A DNA stretch of 64,000 nt from Streptomyces antibioticus (GCF_001514065.1 NZ_KQ948425.1:624519-688518), one strand, 5' to 3'. Positions 1 through 9,183 are shown, numbered from the stretch's first letter. Made by a program: numbers and translations. The notes: generated by a model not told the origin, from the sequence alone.

Positions 1-753
1 CAGCTCATCGGCGGCAACCACTTCGTCGGCCTGGACAACTACACCCAGGCCCTCAAGGACGACCAGTTCTGGCAGGCCGTCGGCCGGGTCGGGCTCTTCC
101 TGGCGATCCAGGTGCCGATCATGCTGGGCATCGCCCTGCTGGTGGCCCTGGCCCTGGACAGCGGCCGGCTCTACGGCAAGAGCTTCTTCCGGATCACGAT
201 CTTCCTGCCGTACGCCGTGCCCGCCGTGGTCGCCACCCTCATGTGGGGCTTCATGTACGGCACCAAGTACGGCCTGGTGGGCGACATCAACGAGGCGTTC
301 GGCACCTCGCTGCCCGACCTGCTCTCCCCCGACTGGGTGCTCGCCTCCATCGGCAACATCGTGACCTGGGAGTTCGTCGGCTACAACATGCTGATCTTCT
401 ACTCGGCGCTGCGAGTGATCCCGACCTCGCTGTACGAGGCGGCGGAGATCGACGGCGCCGGTCAGTGGCGGATCATCAGCTCGATCAAGCTGCCCGCGAT
501 CCGGGGCGCGATCGTCATCGCGACGATCTTCTCGATCATCGGCAGCTTCCAGCTCTTCAACGAGCCGAGCATCCTGCGCCCGCTGGCGCGCAACGCCATC
601 ACGACCGACTACACGCCGAACTTCTACACGTACTCGCTGTCCTTCAACGGCCAGCAGCACAACTACTCCGCGACGGTGGCCATCATCATGGGCGTCCTCA
701 CGATGATCGTCGCCTACGCCGTCCAGCTGCGCGGCATGCGCAAGGGAGCGTGA
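1..753 (+). CDS. ABC sugar transporter permease, MalF type (5' end cut off)
   Basis: The reading frame is open from the first base of the window, so the N-terminus lies outside; 250 residues remain. It is an inner-membrane permease of the carbohydrate ABC importer class, with several hydrophobic membrane segments and the cytoplasmic EAA loop (EAAEIDGAG, then a conserved KLP) that docks on the ATPase. The stop is 4 bases before the start of the second permease, so the two are one operon. The downstream beta-galactosidase and beta-1,6-galactanase suggest that galactose or galacto-oligosaccharides are imported. No ATPase gene is visible; in Streptomyces a shared MsiK-type ATPase usually serves such importers, which is an inference here. 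Confidence 0.93.
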   Translation, partial: QLIGGNHFVGLDNYTQALKDDQFWQAVGRVGLFLAIQVPIMLGIALLVALALDSGRLYGKSFFRITIFLPYAVPAVVATLMWGFMYGTKYGLVGDINEAFGTSLPDLLSPDWVLASIGNIVTWEFVGYNMLIFYSALRVIPTSLYEAAEIDGAGQWRIISSIKLPAIRGAIVIATIFSIIGSFQLFNEPSILRPLARNAITTDYTPNFYTYSLSFNGQQHNYSATVAIIMGVLTMIVAYAVQLRGMRKGA

Positions 754-757
754 CCCG

Positions 758-1678
758 ATGAGCACCTCTGTCGCCGCTCCCCCGTCCAAGAGCGCGTCCC
801 CGCTGCGCACCCCGCGCAAGAAGCACACCCCGGGCAAGCCGAAGCGCAGCCTGCTGCTCACGGGGCTGATGGCCCTGATGGTCCTCTACACCGTGGCGCC
901 GCTGATCTGGCTGGTCATCAACTCCACCAAGACCCAGGCGGGTCTGGGCGCCTCCAACGGGCTGTGGTTCGCCCACGACTTCGCCCTGTGGGACAACATC
1001 CGGACCACCTTCACCTACCACGACGGCATCTTCGTCCGGTGGCTGCTCAACACCCTGCTGTACGTGGTGCTCGGCGCAGGCGGCGCTACGTTCCTCGCGG
1101 TGCTCGGCGGGTACGCGCTGGCGAAGTTCGACTTCCCCGGCAAGCGCGCGATCTTCGCCGTCGTCATCGGCGCGGTGGCCGTGCCGGCCACGGCCCTCGC
1201 GGTGCCGACCTTCCTGATGTTCAGCAAGATGGGGCTCACGGACACCCCCTGGGCGGTCATCATCCCGTCGCTGGTCTCGCCGTTCGGCCTCTATCTGATG
1301 TGGGTGTTCGCCGCCGAGGCGATCCCGACCGAGCTGCTGGAAGCGGCCCGGATGGACGGGGCCAACGAGGTGCGGACCTTCTTCCAGGTCGCGCTGCCGC
1401 TGCTGGCCCCCGGGATCGTGACCGTGCTGCTGTTCACCACGGTCGCCACCTGGAACAACTACTTCCTTCCGCTGATCATGCTCAAGGACCCGGACTGGTA
1501 CCCGCTGACCCTGGGGCTCAGCGCCTGGAACTCCCAGGCGGAGACCATCGGCGGTGACGTGATCTTCAACCTGGTCATCACCGGCTCCCTCATCACGATC
1601 ATCCCCCTCATCGCCGCCTTCCTGTTCCTCCAGAAGTACTGGCAGTCCGGCCTCGCCGCCGGAAGCGTCAAGGAGTGA
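758..1678 (+). CDS. ABC sugar transporter permease, MalG type
   Basis: A 306-residue inner-membrane permease forming the second half of the transport channel. A basic cytoplasmic N-terminus (about residues 1-28) is followed by six predicted membrane segments. The EAA loop reads EAARMDGANE near residue 195, with the typical ALPLLAPG after it. It starts 4 bases after the preceding permease stop. Family, length and order are normal for the CUT1 carbohydrate uptake family; the substrate is inferred from the neighbouring galactan-degrading enzymes. Confidence 0.94.
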   Translation: MSTSVAAPPSKSASPLRTPRKKHTPGKPKRSLLLTGLMALMVLYTVAPLIWLVINSTKTQAGLGASNGLWFAHDFALWDNIRTTFTYHDGIFVRWLLNTLLYVVLGAGGATFLAVLGGYALAKFDFPGKRAIFAVVIGAVAVPATALAVPTFLMFSKMGLTDTPWAVIIPSLVSPFGLYLMWVFAAEAIPTELLEAARMDGANEVRTFFQVALPLLAPGIVTVLLFTTVATWNNYFLPLIMLKDPDWYPLTLGLSAWNSQAETIGGDVIFNLVITGSLITIIPLIAAFLFLQKYWQSGLAAGSVKE

Positions 1679-1716
1679 CCTCGGCGACGCCCCCAAGCCC
1701 CCCAATGCAGCACCCC

Positions 1717-1749
1717 TGAAACACCCCTTGAAACACCGCTTGACGCACC
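1717..1749 (+). repeat. three 12-bp direct repeats between permease and binding-protein genes
   Basis: TGAAACACC occurs at 1717-1725 and 1729-1737, and a degenerate copy TGACGCACC at 1741-1749, giving a strict 12-base period. The stretch is untranslated if the binding protein starts at 1794. The role is unknown; it could be an RNA processing or protein binding element. Confidence 0.5.
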
Positions 1750-1793
1750 ACCACCCTCACCTGTCCCACCCACGAAGAAGTGGAAGCACCTCC

Positions 1794-3131
1794 ATGCGCA
1801 GAACTACGAGCCGCATCCTGCGCGGCATCGCCCTCGTCTCCACCCTCACCCTGGGCATGACCGCCTGCGGCAGCTCGGACGACGACTCCGACACCAAGGC
1901 CGTCTCCGCCGCGGACATCAAGGCGGCCCTGGACAAGGGCGGTTCCATCACGGTCTGGGCCTGGGAGCCCACCCTGAAGACCGTGGCCGCCGACTTCCAG
2001 AAGAAGTACCCGAAGGTCAAGGTCAACCTGGTCAGCGAGCGCTCCGGCGACAAGCACTACACCGCGCTGTCCAACGCGATCTCGGCCGGCAAGGGTGTCC
2101 CGGACGTCGCCCAGGTCGAGTACTTCGCGCTCGGCCAGTACTCCCTCACCAAGGGTCTGACGAACCTGGCCCCGTACGGTGCCGACAAGCTCGCCTCGAA
2201 GTACACGCCCGGTCCGTGGAACGCGGTCAGCGACGGCGACAAGGTCTACGGTCTGCCGATGGACTCGGGCCCGATGGCGCTGTACTACAACAAGAAGGTC
2301 TTCGACAAGTACAAGATCGCCGTCCCGACCACCTGGGACGAGTACCTGGACGCGGCCCGCAAGCTCCACAAGGCCGACCCGAAGGTCTACATCGCCAACG
2401 ACGCCGGTGACGCGGGCTTCACCACCTCCATGCTGTGGCAGGCCGGTTCGCGCCCCTACAAGGTCGACGGCACCAAGGTCGGCATCAACTTCGACGACGC
2501 GGGTGCCAAGAAGTTCGAGACCGTCTGGCAGAAGCTGATCGACGAGAAGCTGCTCGCCCCGATCAACGGCTGGACCGACGACTGGTACAAGGGCCTCGGC
2601 GACGGCAGCATCGCCACCCTGGCCAGCGGCGCCTGGATGCCCGCCAACTTCGAGACCGGTGTCCCGAACGCCAAGGGTCAGTGGCGTGCCGCGCCGCTCC
2701 CGGCCTGGACCAAGGGTGACAAGGCGAGCGCGGAGAACGGCGGCTCCTCGCTGACCGTCCCGGAGCTGGCCAAGAACAAGGAACTCGCCTACGCCTTCAC
2801 CGAGTACGCCAACTCCGGCGCCGGTGTCGCCACCCGTGTCTCCGAGGGCGCCTTCCCGGCCACCAAGGCGCAGCTGGAGGACCCCGCGTTCCAGAGCAAG
2901 AAGTTCGACTACTTCGACGGCCAGGAGGCGAACAAGATCTTCGCCGAGTCCGCGGCCAACGTGGCGAGCGACTGGTCCTACCTGCCGTTCCAGCAGTACG
3001 CGAACTCGATCTTCAACGACACGGTCGGCAAGGCGTACGTCTCCAGCACCACGCTGGCGCAGGGCCTGAAGGCCTGGCAGGACGCCTCGGTCAAGTACGG
3101 CGAGGAGCAGGGCTTCACCATCGAGAAGTAG
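1794..3131 (+). CDS. extracellular sugar-binding lipoprotein of ABC importer
   Basis: A 445-residue solute-binding protein of the CUT1 type. The start at 1794 is chosen because GGAAG lies 7 bases upstream and it gives a proper lipoprotein signal: basic n-region, hydrophobic core, then the lipobox MTAC with Cys25 as the lipidated residue. The rest is a typical periplasmic-binding fold (ITVWAWEP, ADFQKKYP, YYNKKVFDKY). An in-frame start at 1728 would place 22 unlikely residues in front. The gene order, permeases before binding protein, is the reverse of the common order. It probably captures galactose-containing oligosaccharides released by the nearby glycosidases. Confidence 0.94.
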   Translation: MRRTTSRILRGIALVSTLTLGMTACGSSDDDSDTKAVSAADIKAALDKGGSITVWAWEPTLKTVAADFQKKYPKVKVNLVSERSGDKHYTALSNAISAGKGVPDVAQVEYFALGQYSLTKGLTNLAPYGADKLASKYTPGPWNAVSDGDKVYGLPMDSGPMALYYNKKVFDKYKIAVPTTWDEYLDAARKLHKADPKVYIANDAGDAGFTTSMLWQAGSRPYKVDGTKVGINFDDAGAKKFETVWQKLIDEKLLAPINGWTDDWYKGLGDGSIATLASGAWMPANFETGVPNAKGQWRAAPLPAWTKGDKASAENGGSSLTVPELAKNKELAYAFTEYANSGAGVATRVSEGAFPATKAQLEDPAFQSKKFDYFDGQEANKIFAESAANVASDWSYLPFQQYANSIFNDTVGKAYVSSTTLAQGLKAWQDASVKYGEEQGFTIEK

Positions 3132-3171
3132 TTCTCGCGGAAGCCGAGAAGCAGTTCTCGCACTGAACGCC

Positions 3172-3201
3172 GGGCGGCGCGGCTCCCGGGCCGCGCCGCC
3201 C
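3172..3201 (+). terminator. GC-rich stem-loop after the binding-protein gene
   Basis: A perfect 12-bp stem (3172-3183 with 3190-3201) with a 6-base loop lies between the binding protein stop and the GH42 gene. There is no T run. In ABC operons such stems often protect the upstream message or lower read-through, raising binding-protein levels over the distal enzyme; that role is inferred. Confidence 0.65.
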
Positions 3202-3230
3202 CCGTGCACCACCCCTTCGGAAGGACCGCC

Positions 3231-5270
3231 ATGATCTCCACCCTCCACTCCCGCCGCCGCGGGGCGGACGGTGACCTCACCCCGCGTCTCGCCTTCGGCG
3301 CCGACTACAACCCCGAGCAGTGGCCCCGGGAGGTGTGGGAGGAGGACGTCCGGCTGATGCGGGAGGCCGGTGTCAACGTCGTCTCCGTGGCGATCTTCTC
3401 CTGGGCGCGTCTGCAACCGACCGCCGACACCTGGGACTTCGGCTGGCTCGACGAGGTCATGGACCTGCTGCACGCGGGCGGCATCGGCGTCGACCTGGCG
3501 ACCGCCACCGCCTCCCCGCCGCCGTGGCTGACCACGGCCCACCCGGAGATCCTGCCGGTCACCGCGACCGGCGAGACCCTGTGGCCGGGCGCCCGCCAGC
3601 ACTGGCGGCCCACCTCCCCCGTCTTCCGCGAGCACGCCCTGCGCCTGGTCCGCGAGATGGCCACCCGCTATGCCGACCACCCCGCGCTGGTCGCCTGGCA
3701 CGTCTCCAACGAGCTGGGCTGCCACAACGTCTACGACTACTCCGACGACGCGGCCCGCGCCTTCCGCGACTGGCTGCGCGCCCGGTACGGCACGCTGGAG
3801 GCCCTCAACCACGCCTGGGGCACGGCGTTCTGGTCGCAGCGCTACAGCGACTGGGAGCAGATCCTGCCCCCGCGGCTTGCGGCCTCGCACCCGAACCCGA
3901 CGCAGCAGCTGGACTTCAAGCGGTTCTCCTCGGACGTCCTGAAGGACTATCTGCGCGCCGAGCGGGACCTGTTGAAGGAGATCACCCCGGACGTCCCGGT
4001 CACCACCAACTTCATGGTGATGGGCGAGACGAAGGGCATGAACTACGCCGACTGGGCCGAGGAGATCGACTTCGTCTCCAACGACCACTACGTCCACCCC
4101 GGCCCGCAGTCCCGTGACGAGCTGTCCTTCTCCGCGAACCTCACCAGCGGCATCGCGTCCGGCCGGCCCTGGTTCCTGATGGAGCACTCCACCAGCGCGG
4201 TCAACTGGCAGCCGGTGAACGTGGCCAAGCGGCCCGGCGAGCTGGCCCGTGACGCGCTGCTGCACGTGGCGCACGGCGCGGACGCCGTCTGCTACTTCCA
4301 GTGGCGGCAGTCGGCGGCCGGTGCCGAGAAGTACCACTCGGCGATGGTCCCGCACGCCGGCGCCGACAGCGAGCTGTTCCGCGCGGTCGCGGCACTCGGC
4401 GACACCCTCAAGACGCTGGCCCCGGTCGCCGGTTCGACCCGCGAGAGCGCCAAGGTCGGCATCGTCTTCGACTGGGACTCCTGGTGGGCGAGCGAGCAGG
4501 ACTCGCACCCCACCTCGCTGCTCAACTACCGCCAGGAGGGCCTGGACTGGTACTCCGCGCTCCTCGCGCTCGGCGTGCGCGCCGACCTGATCACCACCAA
4601 GAGCGACTTCGCGCGCTACGACGTGCTGATCGCGCCGGTCCTGCACGTGGTCCCGGCGGAGCTCGCCAAGGAGCTGACCCGCTACGCCGAGCAGGGCGGC
4701 CACCTGGTCACGACCTACTTCTCCGGCGTCGTCGACCAGAACGACCACATCTGGCTCGGCGGCTACCCCGGCGCCCTGCGTGAGCTGCTCGGCATCCAGG
4801 TCGAGGAGTTCGGCCCGCTGCTCGCCGACGAGTCGGTGTCCCTGGACGACGGCTCGACCGGCACCCTGTGGACCGACCGCATCACCCTGGCCGACGACCG
4901 GACCGAGGTCCTCGCCCGCTACGACTCCGGCAACCAGGCCGGGCGGCCCGCCGTGACCCGCCGTACGGCGGCGGCCGGTTCGGCGTCGTACGTCTCCACA
5001 CGCCTCGGCGTCGCAGGTCTCACCGCGCTGCTGCCGCGCCTGCTCGAACCGGCGGGCGTGCACAGCGAACTCCCCGCCGAGGCACGCGGCCGGGTCGAGC
5101 TGGTCGTCCGCAGGAACGACGAGGAAAAGTTCCTGTTCCTCGTCAACCGCACCGACGACACCGTGCCGCTGCCTGGGTTCGCCGGTGACGTGCTGTACGG
5201 CACGACCGGCGACGGCGGGCTCGTCCTCGGCCCGCGAGAGGTCGGCGTCGTGCGCCGGCCGCAGGCCTGA
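3231..5270 (+). CDS. beta-galactosidase, glycoside hydrolase family 42
   Basis: A 679-residue enzyme of usual GH42 length, hydrolysing terminal beta-galactosides inside the cell (no signal peptide). The N-terminal TIM barrel shows the hallmark FGADYNPEQWP; the acid/base is Glu161 in WHVSNELG and the nucleophile is Glu318 in FLMEHS. A trimerisation domain and a small C-terminal beta domain follow. The start at 3231 has GGAAGGA 5 bases upstream; an in-frame GTG at 3204 has no such site. It is the third function of the galactan operon, converting imported galacto-oligosaccharides to galactose. Confidence 0.95.
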   Translation: MISTLHSRRRGADGDLTPRLAFGADYNPEQWPREVWEEDVRLMREAGVNVVSVAIFSWARLQPTADTWDFGWLDEVMDLLHAGGIGVDLATATASPPPWLTTAHPEILPVTATGETLWPGARQHWRPTSPVFREHALRLVREMATRYADHPALVAWHVSNELGCHNVYDYSDDAARAFRDWLRARYGTLEALNHAWGTAFWSQRYSDWEQILPPRLAASHPNPTQQLDFKRFSSDVLKDYLRAERDLLKEITPDVPVTTNFMVMGETKGMNYADWAEEIDFVSNDHYVHPGPQSRDELSFSANLTSGIASGRPWFLMEHSTSAVNWQPVNVAKRPGELARDALLHVAHGADAVCYFQWRQSAAGAEKYHSAMVPHAGADSELFRAVAALGDTLKTLAPVAGSTRESAKVGIVFDWDSWWASEQDSHPTSLLNYRQEGLDWYSALLALGVRADLITTKSDFARYDVLIAPVLHVVPAELAKELTRYAEQGGHLVTTYFSGVVDQNDHIWLGGYPGALRELLGIQVEEFGPLLADESVSLDDGSTGTLWTDRITLADDRTEVLARYDSGNQAGRPAVTRRTAAAGSASYVSTRLGVAGLTALLPRLLEPAGVHSELPAEARGRVELVVRRNDEEKFLFLVNRTDDTVPLPGFAGDVLYGTTGDGGLVLGPREVGVVRRPQA

Positions 5271-5282
5271 CCGCAGTTGTCT

Positions 5283-5311
5283 CCCCGGGCGGCACATGGC
5301 CCCGCCCGGGG
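5283..5311 (+). terminator. stem-loop between GH42 and GH30 genes
   Basis: A 10-bp GC stem (5283-5292 with 5302-5311) encloses a 9-base loop. No T run follows. It may end or attenuate the transporter/GH42 transcript before the secreted galactanase gene. Confidence 0.55.
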
Positions 5312-5386
5312 GCACCATCCCCTCCCCGTAAGTCCGGCGGGAGGGACCACCGCAGCGTTTCCACCTATGAGAGCTGGGAGCACACG

Positions 5387-7426
5387 ATGGCAGGACTCAC
5401 CCGCAGCAGACGGCTTCTCGGGGCCGCGTCGATGACCGCGCTGGCGACCGGAGCGGCCCTGCTCTCGGGACCCGCGCCGCTCGCGCAGGCCGACACGGCC
5501 ACCGCGTCGGTCACCGTGCAGCCCGATCCCTCGTACAAGCAGGACAAGTTCGAGGGCTGGGGCACCAGCCTGGTCTGGTTCGCCAACGCGACCGGCGACT
5601 ACCCGAAGGAGATCCGCGAGAAGCTCGCCGACCTGCTCTTCGGGGACGACGGTCTGGCGCTGAACATCGCGCGCTACAACATCGGCGGCGGCAACGCCCC
5701 CGACGTGAAGGACTACCTGCGCGCCGGTGGCGCGGTCGAGGGCTGGTGGAAAGCGCCGGCGGGCACGACCCGGACCGACACCGACTGGTGGAGCGCCGAC
5801 GACCCCGCCGACTGGAACCCGGACGCGGACGCCACGCAGCGCTGGTGGGTCGACCACATCAAGAACGACATCGACCACTGGGAGACGTTCTCCAACTCCC
5901 CGCCCTGGTTCATGACCGAGAGCGGCTACGTCTCGGGCGGTTTCAACGCCAACGCCGAGCAGCTGAAGGAGAGTTCGGTCGGTGACTTCGCCGCCTACCT
6001 CGCCGGTGCGACGAAGCGGCTGGAGAAGTCCGAGGGCATCAAGGTCGACACCGTCGACCCCTTCAACGAGCCCAACACCGGCTACTGGGGCACCCGTCTG
6101 GACACGGACGGCGAGCCGGTGGGCGGCCGTCAGGAGGGTGCGCACATCGGGCCCGCGATGCAGGAGAAGGTGCTGGCCGCGCTCTCGCCCGCGCTGAAGA
6201 AGGCCAAGGTCAAGGCCGACATATCGGCGATGGACGAGACCAACCCCGGGCTGTTCGCGACCAACTGGAACTCCTACTCCCAGGCGTCCAAGGACCTCGT
6301 CGGCCAGATGAACGTCCACACCTACGGCACCGGTCAGCGCACCACGGTCCGCGACCTGGCCAAGGCGGCCGACAAGCCGCTGTGGATGAGTGAGGTGGAG
6401 GGCGACTGGGGCGACGGGCAGAGCTTCACCGACATGCGCCCCGGTCTGGGCCTCGCCCAGCAGATGGTGAACGACCTGCGTGAACTGGAGCCCAAGGCCT
6501 GGGTGTTCTGGCAGCCGGTTGAGGACTACGACAACATGAAGCCGGGCGGCGAGTCCGCCAAGGGCGGCAACTGGGGTTCCGTGCAGCTCCCGTTCAGCTG
6601 CACCTCCAAGGACACGTTGAAGTCCTGCCCGATCTACACGAACACCAAGTTCGACACGGCCCGTAACTTCACGCACTTCATCAAGCCCGGCGACCGCCTG
6701 ATCAAGGTGAACGACACCTCCAGCGCCGCCGCGGTCACCAAGGACGGCAAGGGCGCCTCGCTGGTCCACGTCAACTCCACGACCGCGCCGCGCGCGGTGA
6801 CGATCGACCTGTCCAAGTTCGGGAAGATCAAGGACAACGCGACCGTCACGCCGACCGTGACCGACGCCGCCGGCAAGCTGGTGAAGCAGGCCCCGGTCAA
6901 GGTGGTCGACGGCAAGGCGACGTACACCGTCCCCGCGCAGTCCGTGACCTCCTTCGCCGTCAAGGGCGTCTCCGGTGTCGCCAAGGACGCGAGCCTGTTC
7001 AGCAAGGGCGCGTCCTACACACTGACCGGTGTGCAGAGCGGCAAGGCGGTGACCGTCGGCGCGGGCGGCACGAACCTCGTCATCAACTCGGCGAACGGCA
7101 CGGTCGCGCAGGAGTGGCGGCTTGAGGCCAAGTACGGCAAGAAGGGCAGCAACCGGGCCCGCTACGTCTTCGCCAACCCGGCCGAGGGCAAGCGGCTCGC
7201 CGTACGGGACAACGTGCCGGTGATCGAGCCCGACACGGGCGACCGGGACCCGGCGACGGAGTGGATTCTCTCGACCACGGGCGACGGCACCTGGACCCTG
7301 ATCAACCAGGCGACCGGACGACTCCTCGAGGTCGGCGGCCAGGCGACGAACGAGGGCGCGGCCGTCACGACGTGGCAGGCCAACTCCGGTTCCAATCAGC
7401 GGTGGCGGATCACCGAGGTGAGCTGA
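5387..7426 (+). CDS. secreted endo-beta-1,6-galactanase (GH30) with C-terminal ricin-type lectin domain
   Basis: A 679-residue exported enzyme. Residues 1-35 form a signal peptide ending AQA. The catalytic GH30 barrel follows (FEGWGTSLVWFAN; NIARYNIGGGNAPD), with acid/base Glu228 in DPFNEPN and nucleophile Glu336 in LWMSEVEGDW, then a small beta domain. The last about 150 residues form a ricin B/CBM13-like trefoil (repeat signature near the end: SNQRWRI). This arrangement matches endo-beta-1,6-galactanases that cut side chains of type II arabinogalactan. GGGAG lies about 9 bases before the ATG. Together with the importer and GH42 enzyme this makes a secretion-import-hydrolysis pathway. Confidence 0.92.
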   Translation: MAGLTRSRRLLGAASMTALATGAALLSGPAPLAQADTATASVTVQPDPSYKQDKFEGWGTSLVWFANATGDYPKEIREKLADLLFGDDGLALNIARYNIGGGNAPDVKDYLRAGGAVEGWWKAPAGTTRTDTDWWSADDPADWNPDADATQRWWVDHIKNDIDHWETFSNSPPWFMTESGYVSGGFNANAEQLKESSVGDFAAYLAGATKRLEKSEGIKVDTVDPFNEPNTGYWGTRLDTDGEPVGGRQEGAHIGPAMQEKVLAALSPALKKAKVKADISAMDETNPGLFATNWNSYSQASKDLVGQMNVHTYGTGQRTTVRDLAKAADKPLWMSEVEGDWGDGQSFTDMRPGLGLAQQMVNDLRELEPKAWVFWQPVEDYDNMKPGGESAKGGNWGSVQLPFSCTSKDTLKSCPIYTNTKFDTARNFTHFIKPGDRLIKVNDTSSAAAVTKDGKGASLVHVNSTTAPRAVTIDLSKFGKIKDNATVTPTVTDAAGKLVKQAPVKVVDGKATYTVPAQSVTSFAVKGVSGVAKDASLFSKGASYTLTGVQSGKAVTVGAGGTNLVINSANGTVAQEWRLEAKYGKKGSNRARYVFANPAEGKRLAVRDNVPVIEPDTGDRDPATEWILSTTGDGTWTLINQATGRLLEVGGQATNEGAAVTTWQANSGSNQRWRITEVS

Positions 7427-7891
7427 TCAGCCCCTGATCGGATCGGGCCGAACGCCCGGCTGGGCAACCCCAGCCGGGCGTTCGCCCGTTCCCACCCCGC
7501 TCACCCAGACACACAGCGGCCCCGGCGCCGGCTCCCCGCCCGCCAGGAACTCCGCGACGATCGGCACGAGATCACCGGACGGGAGGTAGGCGCCGCTGAA
7601 CGGCAGCGCCTCCGCGCTCACGGAGCCGGTCGAGCACCTGAGCTGCCCCGCCTGAGCGTCGTGCCACACATAGAACGTCGCCGTACCGGAGAACCCCAAC
7701 TCACGGATACGGGCCCGGATCACCGCCGCAGTCCGTTCGAACGCGGCGGCCACCTGGGAGACGGACAGCGACTCTCGGTCCCCGTCCGCCGCGCTCAGCC
7801 ACCAGGTGTTGGTATCGCGCTCCGCCCGCCGGTCGGCGGGTTCCAGCACCAGGGGTTCGTCCGCCACTTCGGCGATCCATGTCAGCAGCAC
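7427..7891 (-). CDS. hypothetical protein, 154 residues
   Basis: I do not recognise the family. The frame encodes a soluble, acidic protein with mixed hydrophobic pattern, well-ordered strands ([15 protein letters not shown]) and no signal peptide. The start is GTG at 7891; no strong ribosome binding site is seen. Its last 20 or so codons run through the perfect terminator hairpin at 7450-7483, so the true C-terminal tail is dictated by that hairpin. It is convergent with the galactanase gene and divergent from the FAD monooxygenase gene. Confidence 0.6.
   Translation of the reverse strand: MLLTWIAEVADEPLVLEPADRRAERDTNTWWLSAADGDRESLSVSQVAAAFERTAAVIRARIRELGFSGTATFYVWHDAQAGQLRCSTGSVSAEALPFSGAYLPSGDLVPIVAEFLAGGEPAPGPLCVWVSGVGTGERPAGVAQPGVRPDPIRG
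7450..7483. terminator. strong bidirectional hairpin between convergent genes
   Basis: A perfect 15-bp stem (7450-7464 with 7469-7483) with a 4-base loop stands 24 bases after the galactanase stop. It lies inside the 3' end of the convergent reading frame on the minus strand, so it may serve transcripts from both sides. Confidence 0.8.
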
Positions 7892-7905
7892 CGCCGAAGT
7901 ATCCC

Positions 7906-7956
7906 GTGTCGGCCGTCTGTCGGGGATGTCGGTGCGGTGTCGGTTGTCTGTCGGGG
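7906..7956 (+). repeat. 20-bp direct repeat in a divergent intergenic region
   Basis: Positions 7906-7925 and 7937-7956 match at 18 of 20 bases, with a 31-base period (about three helical turns). They lie between the 7891 start (minus) and the monooxygenase start at 8026. Candidate regulator binding sites; no regulator is assigned. Confidence 0.5.
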
Positions 7957-8025
7957 CGGGACCGGAGGCTTTCCGGAGGTCCTGCCGGCGCCCGGTCGGC
8001 AGGCCTACGGCAGCAAGGAGTCGTC

Positions 8026-9159
8026 ATGACCACTCACGTCACGATCATCGGCGCCGGCCTCGGCGGGCTGACCTTGGCCCGTGTCCTCCATGTCCACGGC
8101 ATCCCGGCCACGGTCTACGAGGCGGAGGCCTCCCCCACCGCGCGGGCGCAGGGCGGGATGCTCGACATCCATGACCACACCGGCCAGGCGGCTCTGAAGG
8201 CGGCGGGACTGATGGCCGAGTTCCGCGCTCTCGTCCTGGCGGGCCGTCAGGCGATGCGGCTCCTCGACCGAAGCGGGGCCGTCCTGTTCGAGGAGGCCGA
8301 CGACGGTACGGGCGGGCGCCCCGAGGTGCTGCGCGGCGAGCTGCGCCGCACGCTGCTCGACTCGCTCCCGGCCGGGACCGTCCGATGGGGTCACCGGGTG
8401 ACCGGCACGCGCGCCCTGGGCGAGGACCGGCACGAGGTGATCTTCGCCGACGGCAGCACCCTCACGACCGCTCTGCTGGTCGGCGCGGACGGCGCCTGGT
8501 CACGGGTGCGGTCACTGCTGTCCGGTGCCGAGCCCCGGTACATCGGCATGTCGTTCGTGGAGACGTATCTCTTCGACGCCGACACCCGTCACCCGGCCGC
8601 CTCGAAGGCGGTCGGCGGCGGTTCGCTGCTCGCGCTCGCTCCCGGCAAGGGCATCCAGGCCCATCGGGAGAAGGGCGACACCCTGCACACGTACGTGGCG
8701 CTGGCGCGGCCGCGGGAATGGTTCGCCGGCATCGACTTCGGCGATCCCGCTGCGGCCGCCGCACGGATCGTACGAGAGTTCGACGGCTGGGCGCCGGAGC
8801 TGACCGCTCTGCTCACGGACAGCGAGACCGCACCCCTCCTGCGCCCCCTGCACGCGCTGCCCGTCGACCACCGGTGGGAGCGGGTGCCCGGGGTCACCCT
8901 GCTCGGCGACGCCGCTCACCTCTCGGCCCCGAACGGCGAGGGCGCCAACCTCGCCATGTACGACGGCGCCGAACTCGGCAAGGCCATCGCCGCCCACCCC
9001 CACGACGTCGAAGCCGCCCTCGCCGGGTACGAGCAGTCCCTGTTCCCCCGCAGCGCCCGAGCCGCCGCCGACGGCACCCGCCTCCACCAGCTCCTCTTCG
9101 GCGACGACACACCCCACGGCCTCATCAACGCGTTCACTGCCGACGAGCCGACCGGGTGA
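8026..9159 (+). CDS. FAD-dependent monooxygenase, TetX/PHBH-like
   Basis: A 377-residue flavoprotein hydroxylase. The N-terminal Rossmann motif IIGAGLGGL binds FAD (residues 6-14), and the second FAD motif LLGDAAHLSAPNGEGAN lies around residue 295. Sequence style is close to the TetX-like and aromatic hydroxylase branch that uses NAD(P)H and oxygen; the substrate cannot be told from sequence. The start at 8026 has AAGGAG 5 bases upstream. It is monocistronic, with the ECF42 operon beginning about 100 bases downstream. Confidence 0.88.
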   Translation: MTTHVTIIGAGLGGLTLARVLHVHGIPATVYEAEASPTARAQGGMLDIHDHTGQAALKAAGLMAEFRALVLAGRQAMRLLDRSGAVLFEEADDGTGGRPEVLRGELRRTLLDSLPAGTVRWGHRVTGTRALGEDRHEVIFADGSTLTTALLVGADGAWSRVRSLLSGAEPRYIGMSFVETYLFDADTRHPAASKAVGGGSLLALAPGKGIQAHREKGDTLHTYVALARPREWFAGIDFGDPAAAAARIVREFDGWAPELTALLTDSETAPLLRPLHALPVDHRWERVPGVTLLGDAAHLSAPNGEGANLAMYDGAELGKAIAAHPHDVEAALAGYEQSLFPRSARAAADGTRLHQLLFGDDTPHGLINAFTADEPTG

Positions 9160-9183
9160 GACGAAAAAGAAGTCCGGCGACGA

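Noticed and set aside
1668..5318. Open frame of about 1200 codons on the minus strand opposite the sugar-binding and GH42 genes
   Set aside because: It is the high-GC antisense shadow of two clear genes; composition is Arg/Gly/Val rich without any family motif, and it has no ribosome binding site.
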